Shown here in pieces: positions 24,836 to 35,172 of a stretch of 38,058 nucleotides of DNA. Numbering within the stretch: position 1 is the stretch's first letter; each line of letters opens with the position of its first letter. A model generated the notes under the pieces. It ran no database searches and had not been told where the DNA came from. It worked only from the letters and a program-made list of their open reading frames with translations. This stretch comes from Acidobacteriota bacterium (GTDB lineage: Bacteria; Acidobacteriota; Vicinamibacteria; Vicinamibacterales; JAFNAJ01), in the NCBI GenBank assembly GCA_016789685.1, contig JAEUQQ010000071.1, forward strand, positions 1-38,058, written 5' to 3'. Position numbers and translations under genes: made by a program.

Positions 24836-25185
24836 CGCCTCTGGCCCAAGTTCCGTTCTCTGTCTTCGCCCTGACCCCGCCGCCCGACGGTGCCCCGAGC
24901 CTGTGGGTGCAGTTGGTCCCGTTTGCGCTGATCCTGGGCATCTTCTACTTCGTGATCCTGCTGCCCATGCGGCGGCGCCAGCAGAAGGTCGCGGCCTTCC
25001 AGTCGGCGCTCAAGGTGGGTGACAAGGTGATCACGACCGCCGGCCTGTACGGGTCGGTGACGAAGATCAACGAGGCATCGGTGCAGTTGCAGATTGCCCC
25101 CAGCGTCCGCATCGAGGTGGCCAAGGCCTCGGTGGGCGGGTACCAGGGGCAGGATCCGGTCGTACCCGATCAGGGTGCGCTCTAG
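24832..25185 (+). CDS. yajC: Preprotein translocase accessory subunit YajC
   Basis: 117 residues. One membrane segment (VQLVPFALILGIFYFVILLPM, about 26-46) is followed by RRRQQK and a small soluble domain with LKVGDKVITTAGLYGSVTKI, the family signature. The N-terminal 25 residues are longer than in E. coli and Pro-rich. YajC associates with SecDF and the translocon in the inner membrane. Its ATG overlaps the tgt stop (ATGA), and secD begins nine bases after its own stop. Confidence 0.93.
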
Positions 25186-25194
25186 CGTGCGCTT

Positions 25195-26751
25195 ATGAAC
25201 AGCAACCTCAAGTGGAAAGTCGTCGCCATCCTCGCGGTCGTCGCGCTGGCGGTGTTCTCGTTCTATCCGCCGCAGCAGAAGGTGCGCCTCGGCCTCGACC
25301 TCAAGGGCGGCGTGCACCTCGTGATGCGCGTCCAGACCGACGATGCGCTCAAGGTCGAGACCGAAGCGGTGGCCGAACGGCTCCGTGAGGACTTCACGAC
25401 CAAGAACATCGCGTTCACGTCGATTGCCGCCGCACCGCCCAACACGGTGGTCGTCACGGGCGTGCAGAACGAGCAGGCATTCCGGGCCGCGTCAGACGAG
25501 ATCACGGCGGCCGGCTACGATCGCAGCGGCGGGAGCGGGTCGTTCACCTTCACGCTCAAGCCCAACATCGAGCGCACGCTGCGCGACGAGTCGGTGACGC
25601 AGGCGCTGCAGACCATCGAGCGGCGCGTCAACGAACTCGGCGTGGCCGAGCCGATCGTCGCGACGCACGGTGCGGCCGACCAGATCCTGGTGCAGATGCC
25701 GGGGGTCACGGACGTCAACCGCGCCAAGGAGATCATCCGGTCGACGGCCCTGCTCGAGCTCAAGATCGTCGAGGGCGGCCCGACGAGCACCCGCGAGGCG
25801 CTGCTGCAGGCGACCGGCGGTGCGGTGCCCGACAACATGGAAGTCGTGCTCGGCGTCGGCGACGGCGTGAACGCGGGCGCGACGGTCTTCTACCTGGTGC
25901 GCAAGGTGGCGGCCGTCACGGGGCGCGATCTGCGCAACGCCCGGGCGTCGCTCGACGAGAACAACCAGCCTGCGGTGGGCTTCACGCTCAACAACGAGGG
26001 CGCGGCGAAGTTCGGGCGCGTGACGCAGGACAACATCGGCCGGCAGCTCGCGATCATCCTCGACGGCAAGGTGCAGAGCGCGCCGGTCATCCAGTCGCGC
26101 ATCACCGACGAGGGCCGGATCAGCGGCGGCGCCGGCGGCTTCACGACCGACGAGGTGCAGAACCTCTCGCTGATGCTGCGGTCGGGCGCCCTGCCGGCCT
26201 CGCTCACCTACCTCGAGGAGCGCACGGTGGGCCCCACGCTCGGCGCCGACTCGGTGCGCGCCGGCGTCTACGCGTCGGTGGCGGGCCTCGCGCTCGTGGC
26301 GCTCTTCATGCTGGCCTACTACAAGGTGACGGGGATCAACGCGATCGTCTCGGTCGCGCTCAACCTGGTGATCCTGCTGGGCTTCATGGCCTACATCGGC
26401 GCGACGATGACGTTGCCGGGCATCGCGGGGTTCATCCTGACGATCGGCATGGGCGTCGACTCCAACGTGCTGATTTTCGAGCGCATCAAGGAGGAACTGG
26501 CGACGGGCAAGGGCGTGCGCCAGTCGATCGCGGCGGGCTTCGATCGCGTGTTCCTGACCATTCTCGACACGCACGTCGCGTCGCTGATCTCGGCGGCGTT
26601 CCTCTTCCAGTTCGGCACGGGGCCGATTCGCGGGTTCGCGACGACCCTCACGTTCGGGCTGCTGTCGAACGTGTTCACGGCCGTGTTCGTTTCGCGGACG
26701 CTCTTCGAGGTCATCCTCGGCAAGCGCGAAGCGAAGACCCTCAGCATCTAG
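25195..26751 (+). CDS. secD: Protein translocase subunit SecD
   Basis: 518 residues. There is one N-terminal membrane helix, GLDLKGGVHL (33-42), a large periplasmic domain with the P1 base and head, then five membrane helices in the C-terminal third. That third carries LTYLEERTVGPTLGADSVRAG, GFILTIGMGVDSNVLIFERIKEEL and LTFGLLSNVFTAVFVSRTLFE. The Asp in GMGVDSNVLI is the conserved proton-path residue. SecD and SecF use the proton gradient to complete protein export. The gene is separate from secF (21 bp apart), unlike fused SecDF forms. Confidence 0.95.
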   Translation: MNSNLKWKVVAILAVVALAVFSFYPPQQKVRLGLDLKGGVHLVMRVQTDDALKVETEAVAERLREDFTTKNIAFTSIAAAPPNTVVVTGVQNEQAFRAASDEITAAGYDRSGGSGSFTFTLKPNIERTLRDESVTQALQTIERRVNELGVAEPIVATHGAADQILVQMPGVTDVNRAKEIIRSTALLELKIVEGGPTSTREALLQATGGAVPDNMEVVLGVGDGVNAGATVFYLVRKVAAVTGRDLRNARASLDENNQPAVGFTLNNEGAAKFGRVTQDNIGRQLAIILDGKVQSAPVIQSRITDEGRISGGAGGFTTDEVQNLSLMLRSGALPASLTYLEERTVGPTLGADSVRAGVYASVAGLALVALFMLAYYKVTGINAIVSVALNLVILLGFMAYIGATMTLPGIAGFILTIGMGVDSNVLIFERIKEELATGKGVRQSIAAGFDRVFLTILDTHVASLISAAFLFQFGTGPIRGFATTLTFGLLSNVFTAVFVSRTLFEVILGKREAKTLSI

Positions 26752-26772
26752 GCGCGCGGTATCGAGGCGATC

Positions 26773-27744
26773 ATGCAGATCTTCAGCAACACGAACTACG
26801 ACTTCATCCGGTGGCGCTGGCACGCGATCGTGCTGTCGCTGGTCGTCATTCTCGGCGGCGTCGGCCTCATGGTGTCGCGCGGCGGCCTGCCGCTCGGGAT
26901 CGACTTCTCTGGCGGCACCATCGTCGTCCTGAAGTTCCAGCAGGCGACCTCGGAAGACACCGTCCGCAAGGCCGTCGAGGCGATCCCGGGCGAGAAGGTC
27001 GTCCAGACCTACGGCGCCGCGGCTGACCACGAGATTCTCGTCCGCCTGCCACAGACCGGCAAGGAAGAGGGCTTCTCGCTCGAGCAGGGCGCCAGGAGCG
27101 TCGTCGACGCGGTTCGCGCCGCGAACATCGGCGGCTTCGAGGTGATCAGCACCGAAGTCGTCGGCCCCGTCATCGGCAAGGACCTGCAGAGCAAGGGCAT
27201 CTACGCGACGCTCGCGTCGATTCTCGGCATCACCCTCTACATCGCGTTCCGGTTCCGCCCGAGCTTTGCCGTCGGCGCCATCGCGGCGACCTTCCACGAC
27301 ATCCTGGTCACCGTCGCCTTCCTGTCGTTCTTCGGGTACGAGCTGTCGCTGAACGTGGTCGCGGCCCTGCTGACGATTACCGGCTATTCGGTCAACGACA
27401 CGATCGTGATCTTCGACCGCGTGCGCGAGAACACGCACGGCCCGAAGCGTGGCGCGCTCGAACAGATCGTCAACCTCTCGGTCAACCAGACCCTGGGTCG
27501 CACGATCATCACGGCCGGCACGACGTTCCTGTCGGTGCTGGCGCTGTTCCTGTTTGGCGGCGAGGTGCTGCACGGCTTCGCGTTCACCATGCTGGTCGGC
27601 ATCATCAGCGGCACCTACTCGACCATCTTCATCGCGGCCGCGGTGGCCATCATCCTGAGCAACCGCACCGCCGCGAAAGAGGCGGCGGTGGCACCGTCGA
27701 AGCCAGCCGCGACGGCCAAGAAGGCCGGCAAGGCTCGCGCCTAG
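26773..27744 (+). CDS. secF: Protein translocase subunit SecF
   Basis: 323 residues. GIDFSGGT (42-49) follows the first membrane helix. The C-terminal membrane region has TITGYSVNDTIVIFDRVREN and FLFGGEVLHGFAFTMLVGIISGTYSTIFIAAAV, the SecF signatures; the Asp in SVNDT is conserved. A positively charged Ala/Lys tail (AKKAGKARA) ends the protein. SecF pairs with SecD from the preceding gene. uppP starts six bases after its stop. Confidence 0.95.
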   Translation: MQIFSNTNYDFIRWRWHAIVLSLVVILGGVGLMVSRGGLPLGIDFSGGTIVVLKFQQATSEDTVRKAVEAIPGEKVVQTYGAAADHEILVRLPQTGKEEGFSLEQGARSVVDAVRAANIGGFEVISTEVVGPVIGKDLQSKGIYATLASILGITLYIAFRFRPSFAVGAIAATFHDILVTVAFLSFFGYELSLNVVAALLTITGYSVNDTIVIFDRVRENTHGPKRGALEQIVNLSVNQTLGRTIITAGTTFLSVLALFLFGGEVLHGFAFTMLVGIISGTYSTIFIAAAVAIILSNRTAAKEAAVAPSKPAATAKKAGKARA

Positions 27745-27750
27745 CCTTTC

Positions 27751-28554
27751 GTGACGTTCGTCTACGCGGCGCTGCTCGGGATCGTGCAGGGACTCACCGA
27801 GTTCCTGCCGGTCTCGAGTTCCGCCCACCTCATCCTCGCGCGCGCCCTGTTTGGCTGGGACGCCGACGCCTTCGGCCTTGCCTTCGACGTGGCCTGCCAC
27901 GTCGGCACCCTCCTGGCCGTGGTGATCTACTTCTGGAACGATCTGTGGGCGATGGCCTGCGCCCTGCCCCGGGCTCTTGAGGCTGGCGAGGACGCGCGTC
28001 GCATCCGGTTGATCGTCGTCGGGACGCTTCCCGTCGTGGCCGTGGGCCTGCTGTTCGCCGACGCCATCGAGAACGGCCTCCGCTCGCCGGCGGTCACCAT
28101 CGTCACCCTGACGCTGGGCGCCGTGCTGTTCCTCGTGGCCGAGCGGGTGCGCCCGGCGACCCGTCTGGCGAGTGACATCACGATGGGCGAGGCGCTCGCC
28201 TTCGGGTGCGCGCAGGCCGCCGCCCTCGTGCCCGGGATCTCGCGGTCGGGGGCGACGATCACGATGGGCCTGTTTCTCGGCGTCCGGCGTGCAGAGGCCG
28301 CACGGTTCTCGTTCCTCCTCGGGGTCCCGGCCATTCTCGCGGCCGCGCTCAAGGAGGGACTGCACCTGGTCGAGGTGGGCCTGTCGGCCGATGCTGCGCC
28401 CCTCTTCCTGGTCGGCATGGTGACGTCGGCGGTGGTCGGCTACCTCACCGTCAGGTTCTTCATGCGGTTCCTCGGGTCCCACCGCCTCGACGTTTTCGCC
28501 GCGTACCGGCTCATCCTGGCGGCGGTCGTGGTTGTCTGGCTGTTTGCGCGGTGA
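27751..28554 (+). CDS. uppP: Undecaprenyl-diphosphatase (BacA type)
   Basis: 267 residues, about eight membrane helices. The two catalytic loops are EFLPVSSSAHL (17-27, with Glu17 and the Ser cluster) and PGISRSGAT (161-169, with Arg165). UppP dephosphorylates undecaprenyl diphosphate so that the lipid carrier can be reused for peptidoglycan and other envelope polymers. It confers bacitracin tolerance in other species. The start is GTG 27751, six bases after secF, so it is probably read with the sec genes. Its TGA lies 22 bp before the DUF502 start. Confidence 0.95.
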   Translation: MTFVYAALLGIVQGLTEFLPVSSSAHLILARALFGWDADAFGLAFDVACHVGTLLAVVIYFWNDLWAMACALPRALEAGEDARRIRLIVVGTLPVVAVGLLFADAIENGLRSPAVTIVTLTLGAVLFLVAERVRPATRLASDITMGEALAFGCAQAAALVPGISRSGATITMGLFLGVRRAEAARFSFLLGVPAILAAALKEGLHLVEVGLSADAAPLFLVGMVTSAVVGYLTVRFFMRFLGSHRLDVFAAYRLILAAVVVVWLFAR

Positions 28555-28576
28555 TCACCAGCGGAGCGCTCGGGCG

Positions 28577-29197
28577 ATGACGACGGCGATGCACTGGCTC
28601 CGGCGGCGATTCCTTGCGGGGTTCTTCGTCACGGTGCCCCTGGCCGTGAGCGTGGCCACCTTCATCTGGACCTTCCGCATCGTCGACGGCGTGCTGGGGC
28701 CCCTCGTGGCGCGCTACGTCGGGCGCCAGGTGCCGGGCCTGGGGCTGGCGGCGATCGTCCTCGGGGTGCTGGCGGTGGGCGTCTTTGCGACCAACGTCAT
28801 CGGCAAGCGCCTCCTGCAGCGCACCGAGTACTACCTGCTCAAGTTGCCGGTGTTCAGCGCCATCTATGCGCCGGTCAAGCAGTTGGTGGCGGCCTTTCGG
28901 CCCGACAACGACGCGGGGTTCAAGCGCGTGGTGATGGTCGAGGTTCCCGGCCGGGGCTACGTGCTCGGGTTCCTGACGCGCGAGTTCACGGTGCAGCGCG
29001 AGCAGGCGAGCGAGGCCATGGTGGCGGTCTACGTGCCGACCAACCACCTGTATCTGGGCGACGTGCTGATCTACCCGCTGGGCAGCGTGACCTACCCGGA
29101 TCTGACCGTCGAACAGGGCATCCGGATCTTCCTCACCGGGGGCATGGCGCTCGGTGCGCGCGTGTCGACGACGAGCCAGCCACCCCCCGAGGCCTGA
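28577..29197 (+). CDS. DUF502 family inner-membrane protein
   Basis: 206 residues. Two membrane helices near the N-terminus (LAGFFVTVPLAVSVATFIWTF-like and LGLAAIVLGVLAVGVFAT) are followed by a soluble domain. It carries the family motifs LPVFSAIYAPVKQLVAAF, VVMVEVPGRGYVLGFLT, VYVPTNHLYLGDVLIYP and the closing EQGIRIFLTGGMAL. The function of DUF502 proteins is unknown; the plant homologues are LCV proteins. ATG 28577 was chosen over the longer frame from 28532, because GGAG lies about ten bases upstream and the upstream residues overlap the end of uppP. It is the last gene of the tgt-sec-uppP group. Confidence 0.88.
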   Translation: MTTAMHWLRRRFLAGFFVTVPLAVSVATFIWTFRIVDGVLGPLVARYVGRQVPGLGLAAIVLGVLAVGVFATNVIGKRLLQRTEYYLLKLPVFSAIYAPVKQLVAAFRPDNDAGFKRVVMVEVPGRGYVLGFLTREFTVQREQASEAMVAVYVPTNHLYLGDVLIYPLGSVTYPDLTVEQGIRIFLTGGMALGARVSTTSQPPPEA

Positions 29198-29205
29198 CGG
29201 GCGCC

Positions 29206-29234
29206 TTGATTTGTGACGAGCCCATGAGTACGAT
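29206..29234 (+). promoter_or_regulatory. Sigma-70 promoter of the membrane pyrophosphatase gene
   Basis: TTGATT (29206-29211) and TACGAT (29229-29234) are 17 bp apart. The predicted start near 29241 lies downstream of the ATG at 29224, so it supports ATG 29284 as the true start codon of the next gene. Confidence 0.5.
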
Positions 29235-29283
29235 TCGGCGCTTTTTGTCGTTCCGGATCGATCCCGCATTGGAGCAACGAGTG

Positions 29284-31803
<2,520 letters not shown>

Positions 31804-31804
31804 T

Positions 31805-31835
31805 CCCCGGCCGGGGTGGGCTGGTGCATTTTTTT
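31805..31835 (+). terminator. Terminator-like hairpin and T-run after hppA
   Basis: The palindrome CCCCGGCCGGGG (31805-31816) lies directly after the hppA stop, and a run of seven T residues follows at 29-35 of the same line (31829-31835). The gap between stem and T-run is 12 bases, longer than in ideal intrinsic terminators. Confidence 0.5.
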
Positions 31836-31891
31836 CTGGCACACCCCGAGCCATCTACGCGGAACCGGTGTCTAAGGTTCCAGTCGGTTCG

Positions 31892-31920
31892 TTGACGAGC
31901 GTTAAGGCGCTGACTATAAT
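31892..31920 (+). promoter_or_regulatory. Near-consensus sigma-70 promoter of the tonB-exb operon
   Basis: TTGACG (31892-31897) and a perfect TATAAT (31915-31920) are separated by exactly 17 bp. The predicted start near 31927 gives a leader of about 50 bases to GTG 31977, with GGGAGG (31963-31968) as the ribosome site. This is the strongest promoter seen in the window. No obvious Fur-like box overlaps it. Confidence 0.8.
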
Positions 31921-31976
31921 CGCGGCTCTTCTGTTGGGTTCGAAGCAGACCGCACTGAAGCAGGGAGGGCAGGCCC

Positions 31977-32702
31977 GTGCCTCGTGAGATGTTCGGCGAC
32001 GTGGTAAATCCGTCGATCAAGGTGGGATCGCGTCCGTGGTACTCGGTTCCCTTGTCGATCATTGCCCACGTCCTCATTCTTGGCGCAATCATCGTCATTC
32101 CGCTGATGGCGGCTGACGTGTTGCCCACCCCGCAGGCCGCGATGTCGGCCTTCGTGGCGGCGGCACCTCCCCCGCCACCCCCGCCGCCTCCGCCGCCCCC
32201 CGCGGCGGCCGCACCACAGGTGCAGGCGCCGGTGACCAACCCCAACGCGGCTCCAGTCGAGGCTCCGTCGGAGATCAAGCCTGAAGCACCCACGACCGGC
32301 CTCGGCGAGGGTGTGGAAGGTGGCGTCGACACGGGCGTTGGCGCCGTGGTGGGCGGCATCGTCGGAGGCGTGCCCGATGCGCCCCCGCCGCCGCCTCCGC
32401 CCCCGCCGCCGACCCAGCCGGTCCGCGTCGGTGGCAACATCAAGGCCCCGCAGAAGGTCAGGAACGTCAATCCGGTCTATCCGCCGATCGCGCAGTCGGC
32501 CCGCGTGCAGGGCGTCGTGATCATCGAGGCGACGATCGGTCCGAATGGGAAGGTGCAGGACGCGCGAGTACTGCGGTCGATTCCGCTGCTCGACCAGGCC
32601 GCGCTCGACGCCGTGCGGCAGTGGGAGTACACGCCCACCCTGCTGAACGGCGTGCCGGTGCCGGTCATCATGACCGTCACGGTGAACTTCACGTTGCAGT
32701 AA
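31977..32702 (+). CDS. tonB: TonB-family energy transducer
   Basis: 241 residues. A short cytoplasmic N-terminus leads to one membrane helix (about 22-43). A periplasmic linker with two pure proline tracts (12 prolines at 64-75, 10 at 136-145) separated by a Gly/Val-rich stretch follows. The C-terminal TonB domain (about 155-241) has VYPPIAQSARVQGVVIIEATIGPNGKV and AALDAVRQWEYTPTLLNGVPV. It transmits energy from ExbB/ExbD to outer-membrane receptors. GTG 31977 is supported by GGGAGG eight bases upstream. The proline runs would stall ribosomes and need EF-P. It heads the operon, separated from exbB by 143 bp containing two dyads. Confidence 0.92.
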   Translation: MPREMFGDVVNPSIKVGSRPWYSVPLSIIAHVLILGAIIVIPLMAADVLPTPQAAMSAFVAAAPPPPPPPPPPPPAAAAPQVQAPVTNPNAAPVEAPSEIKPEAPTTGLGEGVEGGVDTGVGAVVGGIVGGVPDAPPPPPPPPPPTQPVRVGGNIKAPQKVRNVNPVYPPIAQSARVQGVVIIEATIGPNGKVQDARVLRSIPLLDQAALDAVRQWEYTPTLLNGVPVPVIMTVTVNFTLQ

Positions 32703-32721
32703 CTCGCGTTTCGATGCACTG

Positions 32722-32747
32722 CCCGCCGGTGCCGCTGGCACGGCGGG
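32722..32747 (+). terminator. Strong hairpin between tonB and exbB
   Basis: CCCGCC (32722-32727) with GGCGGG (32742-32747) and inner GTGCC/GGCAC form a stem with one bulged G and a GCT loop. TTCGG follows, so it is not a full intrinsic terminator. It could attenuate transcription or protect the tonB message end. Confidence 0.45.
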
Positions 32748-32804
32748 TTCGGTCCAGGGTGGGGGCGACGGATTCCCGGAGCGCGCCGTCGCGGCCCCAC
32801 GTCA

Positions 32805-32818
32805 GACTCATATGAGTC
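32805..32818. promoter_or_regulatory. 14-bp perfect palindrome before exbB
   Basis: GACTCATATGAGTC is a perfect palindrome 12 bp before the GGAGG (32831-32835) of exbB. As DNA it could be an operator; as RNA it makes a 5-bp stem with an AUAU loop close to the ribosome site. Confidence 0.4.
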
Positions 32819-32845
32819 ATAGTCACCTCCGGAGGGTGGTCAGCA

Positions 32846-33535
32846 ATGGAGCAGGGTGGTCTGAATCTCATCGAAATGTGGAACCAGATGGGCGCCGTGG
32901 CCAAGGGCGTCGCCATCGTGCTGTTCATCATGTCGTTCTGGTCGGTCGGCGTCGCCGTCGAGCGCATCTTCACCTTCAACAAGGCCCGCCAGCAGTCGAA
33001 GCTGTATGCCCCGCAGGTTGCCAAGCACCTCAAGGAAGGCCGCCTGAAGGAAGCTATCGCGATGTCGGCGAAGCCCGAGTATCGCTACAGCCACCTGGCG
33101 AAGGTCGTGCTCGCCGGCCTCCAGGAATACCAGTTCCAGCAGGAAGCCAACGCCGGCCTGACCCGCGATGACCTGCTCGACACCGTGCGCCGCGCCATCC
33201 AGCGCGCGTCGGCCCTGACGGCCAATGACCTCAAGAAGGGCGTCTCGGCGCTCGCGACCATCGGCTCGACCGCCCCGTTCGTCGGTCTGCTCGGCACGGT
33301 CGTCGGCGTCATCAACGCGTTCACGGGTATCGCCTCGGCCGACTCGGCCGGTATCGGCGCGGTGTCGGCCGGTATCGCAGAAGCGCTCGTCGAGACCGCA
33401 CTCGGTCTGCTGGTGGCCATCCCGGCCGTCTGGTTCTACAACTACCTGACGGGCCGCATCGAGTACTTCAACGTGGAGATGGACAACTCCTCGTCGGAGC
33501 TGGTGGACTACTTCATCAAGAAGACTGCGGCTTAG
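32846..33535 (+). CDS. exbB: ExbB/TolQ/MotA-type proton channel protein
   Basis: 229 residues. There are three membrane helices: one N-terminal (about 14-36) and two in the C-terminal half, with the family segment LATIGSTAPFVGLLGTVVGVINAF and ALVETALGLLVAIPAVWFYNYL. A long cytoplasmic loop lies between. ExbB pentamers with ExbD form the proton-driven motor for TonB. ATG 32846 has GGAGG ten bases upstream. TolQ is the main alternative, but the neighbouring tonB favours ExbB. Confidence 0.92.
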   Translation: MEQGGLNLIEMWNQMGAVAKGVAIVLFIMSFWSVGVAVERIFTFNKARQQSKLYAPQVAKHLKEGRLKEAIAMSAKPEYRYSHLAKVVLAGLQEYQFQQEANAGLTRDDLLDTVRRAIQRASALTANDLKKGVSALATIGSTAPFVGLLGTVVGVINAFTGIASADSAGIGAVSAGIAEALVETALGLLVAIPAVWFYNYLTGRIEYFNVEMDNSSSELVDYFIKKTAA

Positions 33536-33631
33536 TCGCGCTGGAACGCCGGGCGCAGCGCAGGAGCGGGCTCAACACCCACTCCTGCGTGCCCGCACCG
33601 CAACAGCGTTCCTCGCAGGGAGACCACGACG

Positions 33632-34069
33632 ATGTCAATGGATCTGGGTGGTGCCAAGGGTGGTGTCAAGTCTGACATCAACGTGACGCCGCTCGTCGAC
33701 GTGATGCTCGTGCTGCTCATCATCATGATGCTCGTCGCTCCGATGCTCCAGAAGGGCGTGGACGTCAAGCTTCCTGAAGCGGGCAACACGGTAGACAAGC
33801 CAGAAACGCAGGAACAGACGGTCCTGGCCATCAAGGAAGACCAGAGCTTCTATCTCAACGGGCAACTGGTCGCCGAGACCGAACTGGTCCAGCGCATCAA
33901 GGACACCCTCGAGACCAAGAAGCAGAAGGTCGTCCTGATCAAGGGTGACACCGACGCGCCCTACAGCGCCGTCATGAAGATGATGGACCAGCTGCGCGCC
34001 GCTGAAATCGAAGACATCGGCCTCATCACCGAGAAGAAGAAGGATGGGTCCGAGGGAGGTGGCGAATGA
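33632..34069 (+). CDS. exbD: ExbD/TolR-type protein, first copy
   Basis: 145 residues. A short cytoplasmic N-terminus with DINVTPLVDVMLVLLIIMML holds the proton-carrying aspartate at the start of the single membrane helix. The periplasmic domain carries QKGVDVKLPEAG and ends with IEDIGLITEKKK. A basic, acidic and Gly-rich tail closes it. It follows exbB by 96 bp and overlaps the second copy by 4 bases (ATGA). Two different ExbD copies beside one ExbB are common in groups with many TonB receptors. Confidence 0.92.
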   Translation: MSMDLGGAKGGVKSDINVTPLVDVMLVLLIIMMLVAPMLQKGVDVKLPEAGNTVDKPETQEQTVLAIKEDQSFYLNGQLVAETELVQRIKDTLETKKQKVVLIKGDTDAPYSAVMKMMDQLRAAEIEDIGLITEKKKDGSEGGGE

Positions 34070-34515
34070 GCGCTCGTAAGCACCACGGCGCCGACAAGGT
34101 CGTGAGCGCGGAGGTTCCACACGCGTCCTCCGACATGAACGTGACGCCCCTGATCGACGTGCTGCTCGTGCTGCTGGTCATCTTCATGGCCGCGCTGCCG
34201 ATGGCGCAGAAGGGCGTGGACATCAACCTGCCCCTCGAGGCCAAGACCAAGGACACGCCGCAGACCGACTCCGATCAGATCGTGCTCGAATACACGGCTG
34301 ACCGGGCCATCTCGATCAACAAGCAGGCCGTCACCATGCCCGAGCTCGAGTCGCGCCTCCGCACGATCTTCGAGCAGCGCAAGGTGAAGACCATGTTCAT
34401 CGTCGGCGACGGCAGCCTCCGCTACGGCGACATCGTCGCCGTGATCGACGCCGCCAAGGGTGCCGGCGTCGAGAAGGTCGGCATCGTCACCGACGGCATG
34501 CGGCGGGGCGCCTAG
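34066..34515 (+). CDS. exbD: ExbD/TolR-type protein, second copy
   Basis: 149 residues. The family core is DMNVTPLIDVLLVLLVIFMAALPMAQKGVDINLP, with the membrane-embedded aspartate in LIDVLL kept. The periplasmic part ends with VEKVGIVTDGMR. It differs clearly from the first copy outside the membrane helix, so the two are not a recent duplication. They may form a mixed ExbD dimer in the motor. It is the last gene of the operon; a 12-bp hairpin terminator follows 41 bases later. Confidence 0.92.
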   Translation: MSARKHHGADKVVSAEVPHASSDMNVTPLIDVLLVLLVIFMAALPMAQKGVDINLPLEAKTKDTPQTDSDQIVLEYTADRAISINKQAVTMPELESRLRTIFEQRKVKTMFIVGDGSLRYGDIVAVIDAAKGAGVEKVGIVTDGMRRGA

Positions 34516-34556
34516 TCCCGACGCCGCCTGGCGGAACGATCAACGTAGTAGTCGAC

Positions 34557-34586
34557 CGGCCGGACGTCCTCATCGACGTCCGGCCG
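34557..34586 (+). terminator. Hairpin terminator of the tonB-exb operon
   Basis: CGGCCGGACGTC (34557-34568) pairs perfectly with GACGTCCGGCCG (34575-34586) around the loop CTCATC. TTCGTGTGT follows, a weak T-tract. It is the first structure after the second exbD stop. Confidence 0.75.
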
Positions 34587-34794
34587 TTCGTGTGTACGCC
34601 CTTACGTACGCTCGCCTGCTGCCTGGCCACCCCCGCAGTCCCGCTTCCACACCCCCTCAGGCGTGGCTGTCAGACGCTCAGGCTCGCGGTCCCGCGCAGG
34701 CGTCGCGTAGCCGCCGGCGTTCGGGTGCCAGCGCGCAACGTCTTGCATCCATTGTCCCTGCAAGCCCCTGCAGGCCCTCGCAACCTCCCCCCGC

Positions 34795-35084
34795 CCACTT
34801 GCTCGACAACCCCGGTTGCCGCCACGACACCGCCAGCTGATGAGGGTCTGACCCCAATTCCAGCCCCTGGTCCCCTGCGACGGGCAGGAGGCCTTCGCTG
34901 CAACCACATCGGGCGGGCCGGAACGCTCAGGAGAGGCGCGAGTTGGCGCACTTGAGGCGCATCGAGGTCCTCGGGCAGCCGCCCTCGGCAGGCCGAATTG
35001 GGAGCCGAATTGGGGTCTGACCCGAATTGGCGCGGAACTGGATGAGAAACGCGGAATTCGACAACCCGTGTTGTCGAGCAGTGG
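34795..35084. mobile_element. MITE-like element or remnant with 23-24 bp inverted ends
   Basis: The left end (34795-34818) and the reverse complement of the right end (35062-35084) match except for one inserted T and two substitutions. The shared core includes GCTCGACAAC. Inside lie two GGGTCTGACCC motifs, at 34843-34855 and 35014-35027, with AATT flanks in opposite orientation. AATTGGGGTC-type motifs are often found next to REP-associated transposase genes in environmental bacteria. No transposase frame remains in the 290 bp, so it is a non-autonomous element or a deletion remnant. It lies between the exb terminator and the terminator of the TPR lipoprotein gene; the flanking 34590-34794 holds no recognised feature. 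Confidence 0.6.
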
Positions 35085-35105
35085 CGTCCGGCAGGCGAAA
35101 CGACA

Positions 35106-35140
35106 AACGGCCGGCCCCACATCTTGAGGGGCCGGCCGTT
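35106..35140 (-). terminator. Intrinsic terminator of the TPR lipoprotein gene
   Basis: A perfect 13-bp stem, AACGGCCGGCCCC (35106-35118) with GGGGCCGGCCGTT (35128-35140), has a 9-base loop. On the minus strand it lies 32 bases after the stop at 35173 and is followed by TTTGTCGTTT. Confidence 0.8.
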
Positions 35141-35172
35141 GCCAGACTTGCGCGTGCTGAGCGGGACGGGCG

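Noticed and set aside
25492-28482. Minus-strand open frame of 996 codons
   Set aside because: It lies opposite secD, secF and uppP, which are certain genes. Its product is low-complexity Arg/Asp/His-rich sequence.
29206-29283. Longer start for the membrane pyrophosphatase
   Set aside because: The predicted -10 box (29229-29234) would lie inside the coding region, and no ribosome site precedes 29206 or 29224. ATG 29284 has GGAG at nine bases.
34590-34955. Open frames in the non-coding stretch after the exb operon
   Set aside because: They have no ribosome site and irregular composition, run into the inverted-repeat element, and no domain is visible.
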